22,109 nucleotides of DNA from Methylophilaceae bacterium (GCA_009926525.1 RFOR01000001.1:1-22109), one strand, 5' to 3'. Positions 1 to 10,656 are shown, numbered from the stretch's first letter. Made by a program: numbers and translations. The notes: generated from the letters alone by a model not told the origin.

Positions 1-1685
1 TTAGATATTCTGCCTTGAAAGCACATCTTACCGAATTACTAGCCCAAGCCGCAAAAAGCTTAACGCAAAATGCGGATTTTGACGCGTCTAATTTAGCGAT
101 CCAGCTTGAGCGCCCAAAAAATAAAGACCACGGCGACTTCTCAACGAACTTGGCTATGTTGCTTGCCAAGCCACTTCGTCAAAATCCACGCGCGATTGCA
201 GAAAGCTTAATTCAAGCACTACCAACCTCTGCTTATGTTGAGAAGGTTGAGATCGCCGGCGCAGGGTTTATCAACTTCTACCTAGGTGCAAACGCTAAAC
301 AAGCCGTAATCGGTTTAATTGCAGCGCAGGGCGAAAAATTTGGTCACAACACTATCGGCCAGAAGCGTAAGGTCCAAGTCGAATTTGTTTCAGCAAACCC
401 AACGGGCCCACTCCACGTGGGTCATGGCCGCGGCGCGGCAGTTGGTGACTGCCTGGCTCGCTTGCTCGATGCGAATGGCTGGGCGGTGACGCGTGAATTT
501 TACTACAACGATGCGGGGGCACAGATTGATAATCTCACGCTTTCTGTTCAGCTTCGTTGCAAGGGCGTGAGTCCAGAGAGCATTGATTGGCCTGAAGCGG
601 GTTACCGTGGCGATTATATCGCTGATGTTGCAAAGGCCTACCTCAACAAAGAAACCGTGATCGCTGATGACATGTCGGTGACCGCCACTGGTGTTGTAGA
701 GGATACAGAATCCATTCGCGCTTTCTCTGTTGCCTACCTCCGCCACGAGCAGGATCTCGACCTCAAAGCATTCCAAATTAAATTCGATGTGTTCTCGCTT
801 GAGTCAGCCCTTTATACCCAGGGCAAAGTTGAGAAAACCGTACAAAACTTAATCGCTAGCGGCCAAACCTACGAGCAGGATGATGCACTTTGGTTAAAGA
901 CCACGGACTTTGGAGATGACAAAGACCGTGTGATGCGTAAAATGGATGGAGGCTATACTTATTTTGTCCCTGACGTGGCTTACCATGTGGACAAGTGGAA
1001 CCGTGGGTTTGACCGCGTCATTAACGAGCAAGGCGCCGACCACCACAGCACGATCACCCGCGTGCGTGCAGGATTACAGGCACTCAATGTTGGCATCCCA
1101 CAGGGCTGGCCCGATTACGTTTTGCACCAGATGGTGACCGTGATGCGCGGTGGTGAAGAAGTGAAACTATCTAAACGTGCTGGCAGTTATGTGACGCTCC
1201 GCGACTTGATTGAAGAAGTAGGCTGCGATGCAACGCGCTACTTCTTAGCCGCACGTCGTGCCGACTCACAACTGATTTTTGATATTGATTTAGCGCGCGC
1301 GCAAACCAATGACAACCCTGTCTACTATATCCAATACGCGCATGCGCGTATTTGCAGCGTGTTAGCGCAGTGGGCTGGCGATGCTAGCAGCCTTCCGAAG
1401 GTCGATCTCAGCCCGCTCTTCAGTGCCCATGATGCAGCGTTAATGCAACGCTTAAGCGAGTTCCCAGAAGTAGTTGAGAATTCAGCCGCTGACTTAGCGC
1501 CTCACACCATCGCCAATTATCTAAAAGACTTAGCGAGTGACTTACACAGTTTCTACAATGAGCATAAAATATTGGTGGAGGATGAAACAACTAAATTGGC
1601 GCGCTTGGCGCTGATCAGTGCAACACAGCAAGTATTACGAAATGGCCTACAATTATTGGGTGTGAGCGCGCCGAATAAGATGTAA
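1..1685 (+). CDS. argS: Arginyl-tRNA synthetase (5' end probably cut by window edge)
   Basis: Class I aminoacyl-tRNA synthetase that charges tRNA-Arg with arginine in the cytoplasm. The N-terminal ~90 residues look like the ArgS additional domain that contacts the tRNA D-loop. The class I HIGH motif appears as HVGH at residues 134-137, counting from the TTG at 15, and the KMSKS-like loop as KLSKR at 384-388. The C-terminal ~120 residues match the DALR anticodon-binding helical domain. From TTG15 the protein has 556 residues, close to the family norm. The frame stays open through codons 3-14 to the window edge, and no Shine-Dalgarno precedes TTG15, so the true start is probably a few codons upstream, outside the window. 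It is the first visible gene of a plus-strand run with the SPOR gene 38 bases downstream. Function is certain; only the start is not. Confidence 0.95.
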   Translation, partial: RYSALKAHLTELLAQAAKSLTQNADFDASNLAIQLERPKNKDHGDFSTNLAMLLAKPLRQNPRAIAESLIQALPTSAYVEKVEIAGAGFINFYLGANAKQAVIGLIAAQGEKFGHNTIGQKRKVQVEFVSANPTGPLHVGHGRGAAVGDCLARLLDANGWAVTREFYYNDAGAQIDNLTLSVQLRCKGVSPESIDWPEAGYRGDYIADVAKAYLNKETVIADDMSVTATGVVEDTESIRAFSVAYLRHEQDLDLKAFQIKFDVFSLESALYTQGKVEKTVQNLIASGQTYEQDDALWLKTTDFGDDKDRVMRKMDGGYTYFVPDVAYHVDKWNRGFDRVINEQGADHHSTITRVRAGLQALNVGIPQGWPDYVLHQMVTVMRGGEEVKLSKRAGSYVTLRDLIEEVGCDATRYFLAARRADSQLIFDIDLARAQTNDNPVYYIQYAHARICSVLAQWAGDASSLPKVDLSPLFSAHDAALMQRLSEFPEVVENSAADLAPHTIANYLKDLASDLHSFYNEHKILVEDETTKLARLALISATQQVLRNGLQLLGVSAPNKM

Positions 1686-1723
1686 GGATTAGATTCAAAT
1701 TAAGTCATTAACTGGACATCAAT

Positions 1724-2299
1724 ATGAGCAGAGATTACAAACCAGCACCGCCGAAACCAGAGAATAAGCCTAACCCATTCTTAAATGGCTTGATTGTTGG
1801 CCTACTTGTTGGTGTAGCCATGGCGGTTGGATTTACTGTTTACATTAAGGGCGGCGAAAGTCCATTTAGTGCAAAATCAGAATCTGCGGTAATCGTAGAA
1901 TCAGGCAATCCAATTGAAATTAAAAAAGATGCTAAAGCAGATGAAGCGCCTACTAAAGATCGTTTTGAGTATTACAACATTCTGCCAGGCAACGAATCTA
2001 AAGTGACCGAGCAGGAAATTAAACAGTTAGAAAATAATACGCAAGCTAAAGAAACTTACTTTCTTCAGGTCGGTGCATTTAAAACTGAACAAGAGGCTGA
2101 CAATGTAAAAGCAAAATTAGCCTTGCTTGGCTTAGAAGCGATTATTCAAACCGCTACCACCACCGATAAAGGTGTATTGCACCGTGTCCGCGTTGGACCA
2201 TATTCAGATCCGTCACAACTTACTAAAACGAGAAGCGATTTAGTGGATAATGGTTTCAAACCGGATCTAATTAAAGTGAATACAAGTGCTCAGCAGTAA
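1724..2299 (+). CDS. Membrane-anchored SPOR-domain protein (FtsN-like)
   Basis: A 191-residue inner-membrane protein with a short proline- and lysine-rich cytoplasmic N-terminus, one transmembrane segment at about residues 20-41, a charged periplasmic linker, and a C-terminal SPOR domain at about 110-187 that contains the typical FLQVGAF and VRVGPYSD segments. SPOR domains bind denuded glycan strands of septal peptidoglycan, and this single-pass arrangement is that of FtsN and relatives, so a role at the division septum is plausible. It sits between argS and dsbA, a common place for SPOR genes in betaproteobacteria. A weak ribosome-binding site (TGGA) lies 8 bases before the ATG. Whether it is the essential divisome FtsN or an accessory SPOR protein cannot be decided from sequence; the protein is shorter than E. 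coli FtsN. Confidence 0.88.
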   Translation: MSRDYKPAPPKPENKPNPFLNGLIVGLLVGVAMAVGFTVYIKGGESPFSAKSESAVIVESGNPIEIKKDAKADEAPTKDRFEYYNILPGNESKVTEQEIKQLENNTQAKETYFLQVGAFKTEQEADNVKAKLALLGLEAIIQTATTTDKGVLHRVRVGPYSDPSQLTKTRSDLVDNGFKPDLIKVNTSAQQ

Positions 2300-2346
2300 G
2301 ACGACAACCTATTATTATTTGTCAGCCAATTTAAACTTAATGCGTT

Positions 2347-2377
2347 ATTCAAGCACTAAATTAAAGCACTTGAATTA
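2347..2377. repeat. Short imperfect direct and inverted repeat upstream of dsbA
   Basis: Within the 111-base AT-rich gap before dsbA, AGCACTAAATTAA is followed directly by AGCACTTGAATTAA, giving an imperfect tandem repeat. The same stretch contains a 7-bp inverted repeat, ATTCAAG at 2347-2353 and CTTGAAT at 2369-2375, with a 15-base loop. No T-run follows that would make a convincing terminator. Chance is possible in such AT-rich sequence. Confidence 0.35.
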
Positions 2378-2410
2378 AGTTTTCAATATTATTGATTAAG
2401 GATACAAAAC

Positions 2411-3046
2411 ATGAAAAAACTAATGACCGCACTCATGTTGCTGGTTTCTACAACAGTAATGGCAGGTACGCCACAAAATGGAACTGAGTTTACGCAAACA
2501 ACCCAAGTAATGCCTACAGATAACCCAGCGAAGATTGAAGTCACTGAATTGTTTTGGTATGGATGTCCACATTGCTATGTTCTGGAACCACAACTTGCTG
2601 CCTGGGTGAAAGCCTTACCTAAAGATGTAACTTTTAAGCGCGTGCCAGGCCTGCCTCGCCCTGATTGGGCGCCAATGGCTAAAGCATTTTACGTAATGGA
2701 AGCATTGGGCTTGTCAGAAAAATTACACAGCAAACTTTTTGATGCACTACATAAACAAAAAGCGTTTTTACCAAATGATGAAAAAGCAACGATTGATTGG
2801 ATTACCAAAGAAAGCGGCCTAGATCGTAAAAAAGTTGAAACTGAGTTTAACTCTTTCTCTCTCAATACAAAGCTTAATCAAGCTGCGCAAATCTTCCGCG
2901 CGTCTGGTGCAACGGGTGTTCCATCTTTAATTATTGATGGCAAATACATCACTTCTGTCACGATGGCTGGTGGCAATCAAGAAGTGTTAAACGTTGCGAA
3001 CTACATCATCGAAAACGTCCGTAAAGATAAAGCCACTAAAAAATAA
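2411..3046 (+). CDS. dsbA: Periplasmic thiol:disulfide oxidoreductase DsbA
   Basis: Introduces disulfide bonds into secreted proteins in the periplasm and is normally reoxidised by DsbB, which is not in this window. The 211-residue precursor has a signal peptide (Lys-Lys at the N-terminus, hydrophobic core to about residue 17, probable cleavage after VMA at 16-18). The thioredoxin-fold active site is Cys52-Pro-His-Cys55, the CPHC typical of strongly oxidising DsbA, inside FWYGCPHCY. The cis-proline loop is Val170-Pro171 in TGVPSLII, and the usual helical domain lies between the two. An AAGGA ribosome-binding site lies about 9 bases before the ATG. It is followed at 16 bases by the dehydrogenase gene. 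Likely clients in this window include the cytochrome c''-like protein, whose homologue has a structural disulfide. Confidence 0.95.
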   Translation: MKKLMTALMLLVSTTVMAGTPQNGTEFTQTTQVMPTDNPAKIEVTELFWYGCPHCYVLEPQLAAWVKALPKDVTFKRVPGLPRPDWAPMAKAFYVMEALGLSEKLHSKLFDALHKQKAFLPNDEKATIDWITKESGLDRKKVETEFNSFSLNTKLNQAAQIFRASGATGVPSLIIDGKYITSVTMAGGNQEVLNVANYIIENVRKDKATKK

Positions 3047-3062
3047 GTAAAGACACAAACCC

Positions 3063-3839
3063 GTGTCAGCACTTAAAGTTTTTATCACCGGCGCCTCAAG
3101 CGGCATAGGGCAGGCACTCACTGAGCACTATGCCAAAGAGGGCGCCATCATTGGCCTCGCTGCAAGGCGGCAGGACAGACTAAACACTCTCCAAGATTCA
3201 CTCACGACAGAAACGATCATCTACGCCCTTGATGTCAGAGATGCAGGTGCGCTTGAAGCGGCCGCGCTGGACTTTATTGCGCGCTTTGGTGCACCTGATA
3301 TTGTGATCGCAAATGCAGGCGTTAGCGCCGGCACACTCACTGAAAATAAAGAGGATATCGACACTTTCAAGGGGGTGATTGATATTAATCTGCTTGGCAT
3401 GGTCCACACATTCCAGCCATTCATTGCATCCATGAAGCATGCGGGCAAGGGGAGCTTGGTTGGGATTGCCAGCGTCGCTGGTATTAGAGGTCTGCCTGGA
3501 GCTGGGGCTTATAGCGCATCCAAGGCCGCCGTTATTTCATATCTAGAAAGCCTTCGCATAGAACTAAGTCTTGATGGAATCAATGTCACCACCATTGCAC
3601 CCGGCTATATCAAAACGCCCATGACAGATATTAACGAGTACCCCATGCCATTTTTAATGGCGCCCGAGGTTGCAGCTAAAAAATTCGCGAGTGCAATTGC
3701 GAAGAAAAAACGATTCATCGTCATCCCATGGCAGATGGGTGTGCTAGCAAGATTTATGCGTTTGTTACCGCCCAGGCTTTGGGACTTCATGATGATGCAC
3801 GCACCACGTAAAGCCCATGCGAATTGGGATTGGCTGTAA
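3063..3839 (+). CDS. Short-chain dehydrogenase/reductase (SDR family)
   Basis: A 258-residue classical SDR with a Rossmann fold. The cofactor motif TGASSGIG is at residues 9-16, NAG at 84-86, a conserved Asn at 109, and the catalytic Ser137-Tyr150-Lys154 (YxxxK) are all present, so it should be an active NAD(P)(H)-dependent oxidoreductase. Arg35-Arg36 after the second strand hint at NADP(H) preference (inference). The substrate cannot be told; relatives of this kind are usually annotated only as SDR oxidoreductase. The start is GTG, chosen because the first strand and the glycine motif follow at the normal distance. The stop codon overlaps the next gene's ATG (TAATG), which suggests translational coupling with the membrane protein that follows. 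Confidence 0.9.
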   Translation: MSALKVFITGASSGIGQALTEHYAKEGAIIGLAARRQDRLNTLQDSLTTETIIYALDVRDAGALEAAALDFIARFGAPDIVIANAGVSAGTLTENKEDIDTFKGVIDINLLGMVHTFQPFIASMKHAGKGSLVGIASVAGIRGLPGAGAYSASKAAVISYLESLRIELSLDGINVTTIAPGYIKTPMTDINEYPMPFLMAPEVAAKKFASAIAKKKRFIVIPWQMGVLARFMRLLPPRLWDFMMMHAPRKAHANWDWL

Positions 3840-4483
3840 TGTTTAGTCTCTCCATCCAAAGTATTCAGTTCACGATTGAAATCATTGCTACTTTTGCTTT
3901 TGCGCTCTCTGGCATCATCGCGGGCATTAAAAAACGCATGGATCTTGTTGGCTTATGTATTGTAAGCGGCGTATCAGCCTTTGGTGGCGGTACACTCAGA
4001 GATGTTTTATTAGATAGGCGCCCGTTCTTTTGGGTCAGTCATTCAACTTGGCTTTGGGGTTTGATTACGCTATGCCTTCTTGCAATGTTTTTTATGCGTG
4101 AACGTCACATCACCTTAACCGAAAAAGCGATTCAAATTCCAGATGCCCTAGGGCTTGGCTTATTTACAGCACTAGGCACCCAAATCGCTTTGGGGCTGGG
4201 AATGCCAGCAATTGTTGCAGCGCTCATGGGAATGATGACCGCAGTGTTTGGGGGAGTGCTCAGGGATATTTGCTGTAACGAGATTCCTAAAGCTTTTAAT
4301 GATCACCAGCCTTATGCGGTATTAGCATTTTTAGGCAGCTGGGTCCTCATCGGATTATCAGCGTTGAACTTGCCCGAATGGTTAACTTTATTGCTATCCG
4401 CCAGCTTTACTACTTTATTAAGGTGGCTTGCAATTCAATTTAAGTGGAAGTTACCTGGCCAAAAAAGCGCCCTCAAAAATTAA
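3839..4483 (+). CDS. TRIC/UPF0126 family inner-membrane protein (YicG-like)
   Basis: A 214-residue hydrophobic protein made of two homologous halves of about three helices each. The family signature glycine-rich motif followed by Arg-Asp occurs twice, as FGGGTLRD at residues 48-55 and FGGVLRD at 137-143. This duplicated layout is the UPF0126 family, whose structurally studied members are homotrimeric cation channels related to animal TRIC channels; the physiological role in bacteria is unsettled. I chose the ATG at 3839, which overlaps the preceding stop as TAATG, over a TTG 15 bases upstream inside the dehydrogenase gene. The gene converges on glmS with only 18 bases between the stop codons and no visible hairpin terminator. 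Channel function is inferred from the family. Confidence 0.88.
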   Translation: MFSLSIQSIQFTIEIIATFAFALSGIIAGIKKRMDLVGLCIVSGVSAFGGGTLRDVLLDRRPFFWVSHSTWLWGLITLCLLAMFFMRERHITLTEKAIQIPDALGLGLFTALGTQIALGLGMPAIVAALMGMMTAVFGGVLRDICCNEIPKAFNDHQPYAVLAFLGSWVLIGLSALNLPEWLTLLLSASFTTLLRWLAIQFKWKLPGQKSALKN

Positions 4484-4501
4484 TTTAGATAACTCCAGTG
4501 T

Positions 4502-6334
4502 TTATTCAACGGTCACTGATTTAGCAAGATTTCTTGGTTTGTCTACGTCAGTTCCCTTAAGCAGGGCTGCATGGTAAGCCAGCATTTGAACAGGGATTGT
4601 GTGTAGGATAGGGGAGAGAACGCCCACATGACGCGGGGTGCGAATGACATGCACACCCTCGCTTTCAGCAAAGTGGCTATCCGCATCGGCAAACACAAAC
4701 AACTCACCACCACGCGCCGCAACCTCCTGCATGTTTGATTTTACTTTTTCAAGCAATGCATCGTTTGGGGCAATGACAACGATAGGCATGTCGCTATCTA
4801 CAAGCGCCAATGGGCCATGTTTTAGCTCTCCTGCAGGGTAAGCCTCTGCATGAATGTAACTAATCTCCTTGAGCTTCAATGCGCCTTCTAGCGCAATCGG
4901 ATAATGGATGCCTCGGCCCAAGAATAATGCATGGTGTTTATTCGCAAATGCTTTTGCCCACTCTCGAATTTGTGGCTCTAAATTGAGTGCGTGTTGAACG
5001 CTGCCCGCGAGCTGACGAAGTGCATTGAGGTATTGTTGCTCTTGGGGTTTGGGCAGCAACCCACGTTGTTTTGCGAGTGTTGCTGCCAGTGTGAAAAGTG
5101 CAACCAGTTGGGTTGTAAATGCTTTGGTCGATGCCACGCCAATCTCTGCGCCTGCTCGGGTGTAGAAAACGAGCGCTGACGCACGTGGGATTGCACTCTC
5201 TTGTACATTACAAATGGACAAGGTCAGATTCTGGCCTAATGACTTAGCATGCTTCAAGGCTTCCATCGTATCTAGCGTCTCGCCAGATTGTGAAATGGTC
5301 ACAATTAACTGCTTAGGATTTGGCACTGATTGGCGATAGCGATATTCACTGGCAATTTCTACGCTCGTTGGTAGCTTCGCAATATCTTCAATCCAATACT
5401 TCGCGGTTAGGGCTGCGTAGTAGCTTGTACCTGCCGCCAAGATAAGAATGCTGTCGACCTGATTAAAAATTTCTTCTGCCCCATCACCAAAAAGCGCAGG
5501 AGAAAACCTGTTATCGTCAATTAACGCTTCAATGGTGTCGGTGAGTGCGCGTGGTTGTTCGTGGATTTCTTTTTGCATGAAGTGAGCGTAAGGGCCAAGC
5601 TCCATCGATGCCAAAGATACATCGCTCATATGGACTTTACGTGTCACGGCTTTACCATCTGCACCGAACACCGTTACTCCGTCACGACGAATTTCCGCCA
5701 CGTCGCCATCTTCTAAATACATCACTTTACGGGTGACGGAGAGCACGGCCGAAACGTCTGATGCGATGAAGTTTTCACCTTCACCCAGGCCAACTAACAG
5801 AGGACAACCAAAGCGCGCGGTAATCATCGCGTTCGGTTCTTTGATAGAAATAACGCTTATGGCAAACGCTCCAGTTAACTCCGCCACCGCCTTTTGTGTC
5901 GCCGCAAGTAGCGCTAAACCTTGGTCGTGATAGTAATGAATAAGATGAGCGATGACCTCGGTGTCTGTCTGAGACTCGAACACATAGCCTAATTTTCCGA
6001 GGCGATCACGTTGCTCGTCATGGTTCTCAATGATGCCGTTATGGACGACTGCGATTTCACCCTTCGATACATGGGGATGGGCATTACTTTCCGTCACACC
6101 GCCGTGGGTTGCCCAGCGCGTGTGTCCGATACCGATTTGGCCACTTAGCTGAACCTCGCTTGCCTTATCGGTCATCGCTGCAACACGCCCAACCGCGCGC
6201 ACGCGCTCGATGGACTGTCCGTTGAGTACGGCAATTCCCGCTGAGTCATAGCCGCGATACTCCAGACGGCTTAGTCCCTCTATCAGGGTTGAGACGATGT
6301 TTCTATTTGCAATTGCGCCGACGATGCCACACAT
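4502..6334 (-). CDS. glmS: Glutamine--fructose-6-phosphate aminotransferase (isomerizing)
   Basis: Makes glucosamine-6-phosphate from fructose-6-phosphate and glutamine, the first committed step to UDP-GlcNAc for peptidoglycan and lipopolysaccharide. The 610-residue protein begins MCGIVG, so Cys2 becomes the N-terminal nucleophile of the class II glutamine amidotransferase domain (about 1-220, with RWATHG and NGIIEN segments). Two SIS sugar-isomerase domains follow, with the phosphosugar-binding SQSGET and the ASTKAFTTQ segment visible, and the protein ends in the canonical KSVTVE. It lies 24 bases downstream of glmU and is surely co-transcribed with it. I see no metabolite-sensing ribozyme leader, and the short intercistronic gap leaves no room for one. 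Function is certain. Confidence 0.97.
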   Translation of the reverse strand: MCGIVGAIANRNIVSTLIEGLSRLEYRGYDSAGIAVLNGQSIERVRAVGRVAAMTDKASEVQLSGQIGIGHTRWATHGGVTESNAHPHVSKGEIAVVHNGIIENHDEQRDRLGKLGYVFESQTDTEVIAHLIHYYHDQGLALLAATQKAVAELTGAFAISVISIKEPNAMITARFGCPLLVGLGEGENFIASDVSAVLSVTRKVMYLEDGDVAEIRRDGVTVFGADGKAVTRKVHMSDVSLASMELGPYAHFMQKEIHEQPRALTDTIEALIDDNRFSPALFGDGAEEIFNQVDSILILAAGTSYYAALTAKYWIEDIAKLPTSVEIASEYRYRQSVPNPKQLIVTISQSGETLDTMEALKHAKSLGQNLTLSICNVQESAIPRASALVFYTRAGAEIGVASTKAFTTQLVALFTLAATLAKQRGLLPKPQEQQYLNALRQLAGSVQHALNLEPQIREWAKAFANKHHALFLGRGIHYPIALEGALKLKEISYIHAEAYPAGELKHGPLALVDSDMPIVVIAPNDALLEKVKSNMQEVAARGGELFVFADADSHFAESEGVHVIRTPRHVGVLSPILHTIPVQMLAYHAALLKGTDVDKPRNLAKSVTVE

Positions 6335-6358
6335 ATTTTTCTTTCTGAATAACTCTCA

Positions 6359-7726
6359 TTATTTTTTAATCGGACGTTTCCAGTTGGCAATACTCTTCTG
6401 ATCTTTTGCTCTGCAGAAGGTGAGCTGACCCGCGGGTGCGTTCTTCGTACTGGTAGAGCCAGCTGCAATTGTAGCACCTTCACCAATGACGACAGGCGCG
6501 ACGAGCTGGGTATCTGAACCAATAAATACATCATCCTCTATGATGGTTCTGTATTTATTAACGCCGTCGTAGTTGCAGGTGATCGTTCCAGCGCCGATGT
6601 TCACGTTCTTACCGATGGTCGCATCGCCTACATAGCTCAGGTGATTAACCTTGGAGTTCTCGCCGACCTGACTATTTTTGATCTCAACAAAGTTGCCTAC
6701 GTGCGCCGCATCGGAAATCTCAGCTCCAGGGCGAAGGCGGGCATAAGGCCCCACTCTGCAATTAGATTCAACATGAGCTTGATCAATATGGGTAAAGGCT
6801 TCGATCATGCTCGTCTCCCCAATAGTGCTGTCCTTGATCACGCAGTACGGTCCAACTTTTACTCCGTCCGCCAAGGTAACCTGTCCCTCAAAGACACAGC
6901 CAACGTCAATTTCTACATCCTTACCAACGGTTAAATGACCACGAACATCGATTCGCAAAGGATCAGCTAGCGTTGCACCTGCTTGCATAAGCACTGATGC
7001 GTTTCGTGTTTGGTACACGCGCTCTAAATTGGCCAAATCGGTCTTTGAGTTAACGCCCTCAACTGAGGCCTCGTCATGTGTGATCTCCGCTTCCACCTTC
7101 AAGCCATCATTGACGGCCATTGCGACGATGTCAGTCAGGTAATACTCGCCTTGCGCATTGTTATTGCTGAGTTTTGATAACCAAGTCTTCAATTTACTGT
7201 TACTCACAGCCATGATGCCCGTGTTCACCTCAGCGATCGCTCTTTGTGACTCTGTCGCATCCTTATGTTCAACGATCGCGAGTATCTGTTGCTGATCGTT
7301 TCGGACAATGCGGCCATAGCCAGTTGGGTTCTCTTTTTTAACAGTTAACAATCCAAGGCCTTCGGTTTTTTCAAGAAGGGATAAGCAACTCCGCTGATTG
7401 AGAAGTGGAACATCTCCAAGTAGGATGAGGGTGGTTCCTTCATCATCTAAATGTGGAACAGCCTGTAATACTGCATGACCTGTGCCTAACTGTTCCTTTT
7501 GCTCAACCCATGTGACTGTCTCGTGCTTAAACGCTTTAGGGACAGCATCACCACCATAACCATAAACCACCACCACCTTATTAGGGCTTAGCTGTTTGGC
7601 TGTTTCAATTACATGTTGCAATAATGTCTTACCCGCTAGACGGTGCAAAACTTTAGGCATAAAGGACTGCATACGCGTGCCCTTGCCCGCGGCTAGAATC
7701 ACAATGTTTAGTTTTTTTGTACTCAT
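6359..7726 (-). CDS. glmU: Bifunctional GlcNAc-1-P uridyltransferase / GlcN-1-P acetyltransferase
   Basis: Performs the last two steps to UDP-GlcNAc: acetylation of glucosamine-1-phosphate, then uridyl transfer. The 455-residue protein has an N-terminal nucleotidyltransferase domain with LAAGKGTRM at residues 11-19 and the conserved Lys25 (MPKVLH), the GTGHA segment and the LLGDVPLL segment. The C-terminal half is a left-handed beta-helix of hexapeptide repeats, with the acetyltransferase region including GNFVEIKNS, HLSYVGDA and GAGTITCNYDG. Length is as expected. It is the first gene of the glmUS unit and starts just after the atp operon terminator; a candidate promoter is listed separately. 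No clear Shine-Dalgarno precedes the ATG. Confidence 0.97.
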   Translation of the reverse strand: MSTKKLNIVILAAGKGTRMQSFMPKVLHRLAGKTLLQHVIETAKQLSPNKVVVVYGYGGDAVPKAFKHETVTWVEQKEQLGTGHAVLQAVPHLDDEGTTLILLGDVPLLNQRSCLSLLEKTEGLGLLTVKKENPTGYGRIVRNDQQQILAIVEHKDATESQRAIAEVNTGIMAVSNSKLKTWLSKLSNNNAQGEYYLTDIVAMAVNDGLKVEAEITHDEASVEGVNSKTDLANLERVYQTRNASVLMQAGATLADPLRIDVRGHLTVGKDVEIDVGCVFEGQVTLADGVKVGPYCVIKDSTIGETSMIEAFTHIDQAHVESNCRVGPYARLRPGAEISDAAHVGNFVEIKNSQVGENSKVNHLSYVGDATIGKNVNIGAGTITCNYDGVNKYRTIIEDDVFIGSDTQLVAPVVIGEGATIAAGSTSTKNAPAGQLTFCRAKDQKSIANWKRPIKK

Positions 7727-7764
7727 AATTGAATCATGACTTATGGTTTTGCTATATGTGTTTC

Positions 7765-7793
7765 ATTGTAATGGAATCAGCATCACATAACAA
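7765..7793 (-). promoter_or_regulatory. Candidate sigma70 promoter for glmUS
   Basis: Read on the minus strand, TTGTTA (7788-7793) and TACAAT (7765-7770) are separated by exactly 17 bases, giving 4/6 and 5/6 matches to the sigma70 hexamers. The expected transcript start is near 7758, leaving a leader of about 32 bases before glmU. The -35 hexamer overlaps the T-tract of the atp terminator. This is pattern recognition only; no start-site data are available. Confidence 0.45.
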
Positions 7794-7820
7794 AAAAGGC
7801 AGCCTCAGCTGCCTTTCTTT
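7792..7820 (-). terminator. Intrinsic terminator of the atp operon
   Basis: A perfect 9-bp inverted repeat, AAAGGCAGC (7795-7803) and GCTGCCTTT (7808-7816), with a 4-base loop. On the minus strand the stem runs into six T residues (7792-7797). It lies about 26 bases beyond the atpC stop, the expected place for the end of the ATP synthase transcript. The plus-strand side is also T-rich, but no plus-strand gene ends here. Confidence 0.88.
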
Positions 7821-7842
7821 TATGCTTTTGGAACAATGCTGC

Positions 7843-8265
7843 TTAGTGGGTAGTTTTACGTAACTTCGCAATTGCTTGTAGTTGAGCCAACGCCTCAACC
7901 AACTCGCTCTGTGCCAAAGCGTAATTAACTTCGCTCGCATTACTCTTCAAGGTTTCTTCTGCTAGACGTTTAACTTCTAACGCTTTAGCTTCGTCTAAGT
8001 CATGACCACGAATTGCTGTATCAGCAAGAACAGTCACCATACCTGGTTGAACCTCAAGAATGCCGCCAGAAACAAAGATTAATTGTTCATCGCCTGCTGC
8101 TAATTTAATACGTAACGCACCCGGCTTAATACTTGTAAGCATAGGCGTGTGACGTGGATAAATACCAACCTCACCCATCAATGCAGGTGCGACAACGAAC
8201 TCTGCCTCACCTGAAAAGATAGATTCTTCAGCACTCACTACTTCAATTTGTATTGTTGATGCCAT
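7843..8265 (-). CDS. atpC: F1 ATP synthase epsilon subunit
   Basis: A 140-residue epsilon subunit, part of the rotating central stalk and an intrinsic inhibitor of ATP hydrolysis. The N-terminal beta-sandwich (about residues 1-85) shows the conserved [20 protein letters not shown] and [11 protein letters not shown] segments, and a two-helix C-terminal domain follows (about 90-140). The length is normal. It is the last gene of the operon, 48 bases after atpD, and is followed by a clear terminator. Confidence 0.96.
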   Translation of the reverse strand: MASTIQIEVVSAEESIFSGEAEFVVAPALMGEVGIYPRHTPMLTSIKPGALRIKLAAGDEQLIFVSGGILEVQPGMVTVLADTAIRGHDLDEAKALEVKRLAEETLKSNASEVNYALAQSELVEALAQLQAIAKLRKTTH

Positions 8266-8313
8266 ATTTTACCTATTTGCTTTCTGTCTGTTTAGCTAGT
8301 TTTTTATAGCAAA

Positions 8314-9744
<1,431 letters not shown>

Positions 9745-9753
9745 CTATGCTTA

Positions 9754-9776
9754 ATTCGATATTTGTATTCGATATT
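9754..9776. repeat. 13-base-period direct repeat between atpG and atpD
   Basis: ATTCGATATT occurs at 9754-9763 and again at 9767-9776, separated by three bases, in the 57-base intercistronic gap upstream of atpD. It lies upstream of the atpD ribosome-binding site. It may be a recent slippage duplication; no function can be assigned. Confidence 0.6.
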
Positions 9777-9786
9777 GATGTCGTAA

Positions 9787-10656
9787 TTAACCCGATACCG
9801 CTGCCGCACCACCAACGATTTCAGAAATTTCTTTCGTGATCGCTGCTTGACGCGCTTTGTTATAAACCAGTTTCAGTTCGCCTATCACTGTCTTCGCATT
9901 ATCAGACGCTGCTTTCATCGCGACCATACGAGCACTTTGCTCAGATGCCATGTTTTCTGCGACTGCTTGATAAATAACAGATTCAACATAACGAACCATT
10001 AAATCATCAATCACTACTTGTGCATCAGGCTCGTAGATGTAATCCCAGTGACCCTTAGGTGCTCCAAGACTTTCACCTGAAAGTGGGAGGAGTAGCTCTA
10101 ATTTGGTTTCTTGTTTCATTGCGTTAATGAATTTGTTGTAAACAACATACAACTGATCAATTTCGCCTGCAACGTAAGCATCCAACATCACTTTAATTGG
10201 GCCGATAAGTTTTTCCATCTGTGGTGCATCGCCCAAACCAGTCATCTGCGATTTCACATTTGCACTGATACGGTTCATCAGACCTAAGCCCTTGTTACCG
10301 ATTGCACACACTTGTACAGAAAGATTTTCAGCTTCCCAAGCTTGCATTTGATTCACTGCAACGCGCAACACGTTAGTGTTCAAGCCACCACACAAACCTT
10401 TGTCCGAAGTTACAACGATCAAGCCGACGTTTTTGACGCCTGCACGTTTAACTAAGAATGGGTGCTTGTACTCAGGCTCAGCATGAGACATGTGCGCCGC
10501 AACATTGCGAATCTTTTCTGCGTATGGACGGGCAGCGCGCATACGTTCCTGCGCTTTACGCATTTTCGATGCCGCCACCATTTCCATGGCTTTCGTGATC
10601 TTACGTGTATTTTCTACACTTTTGATCTTGGTTCTAATTTCCTTACTACCAGCCAT
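9787..10656 (-). CDS. atpG: F1 ATP synthase gamma subunit
   Basis: The central rotor shaft that couples Fo rotation to the F1 catalytic sites. The protein has 289 residues. The N-terminal coiled-coil helix begins [20 protein letters not shown] and continues through [16 protein letters not shown]; the C-terminal helix holds the family signature near [15 protein letters not shown]. The Rossmann-like middle domain includes [12 protein letters not shown], the conserved gamma segment. Length and ends match the family. It sits 25 bases after atpA and 57 bases before the chosen atpD start. Confidence 0.97.
   Translation of the reverse strand: MAGSKEIRTKIKSVENTRKITKAMEMVAASKMRKAQERMRAARPYAEKIRNVAAHMSHAEPEYKHPFLVKRAGVKNVGLIVVTSDKGLCGGLNTNVLRVAVNQMQAWEAENLSVQVCAIGNKGLGLMNRISANVKSQMTGLGDAPQMEKLIGPIKVMLDAYVAGEIDQLYVVYNKFINAMKQETKLELLLPLSGESLGAPKGHWDYIYEPDAQVVIDDLMVRYVESVIYQAVAENMASEQSARMVAMKAASDNAKTVIGELKLVYNKARQAAITKEISEIVGGAAAVSG

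Noticed and set aside
390..776. 128-codon open frame opposite argS
   Set aside because: It lies wholly within argS, whose motifs are canonical, and the antisense product resembles nothing recognisable; a coding shadow.
6335..6358. glmS ribozyme or riboswitch leader
   Set aside because: Only 24 bases separate glmU and glmS, too short for the ribozyme, which is known mainly from Gram-positive bacteria.
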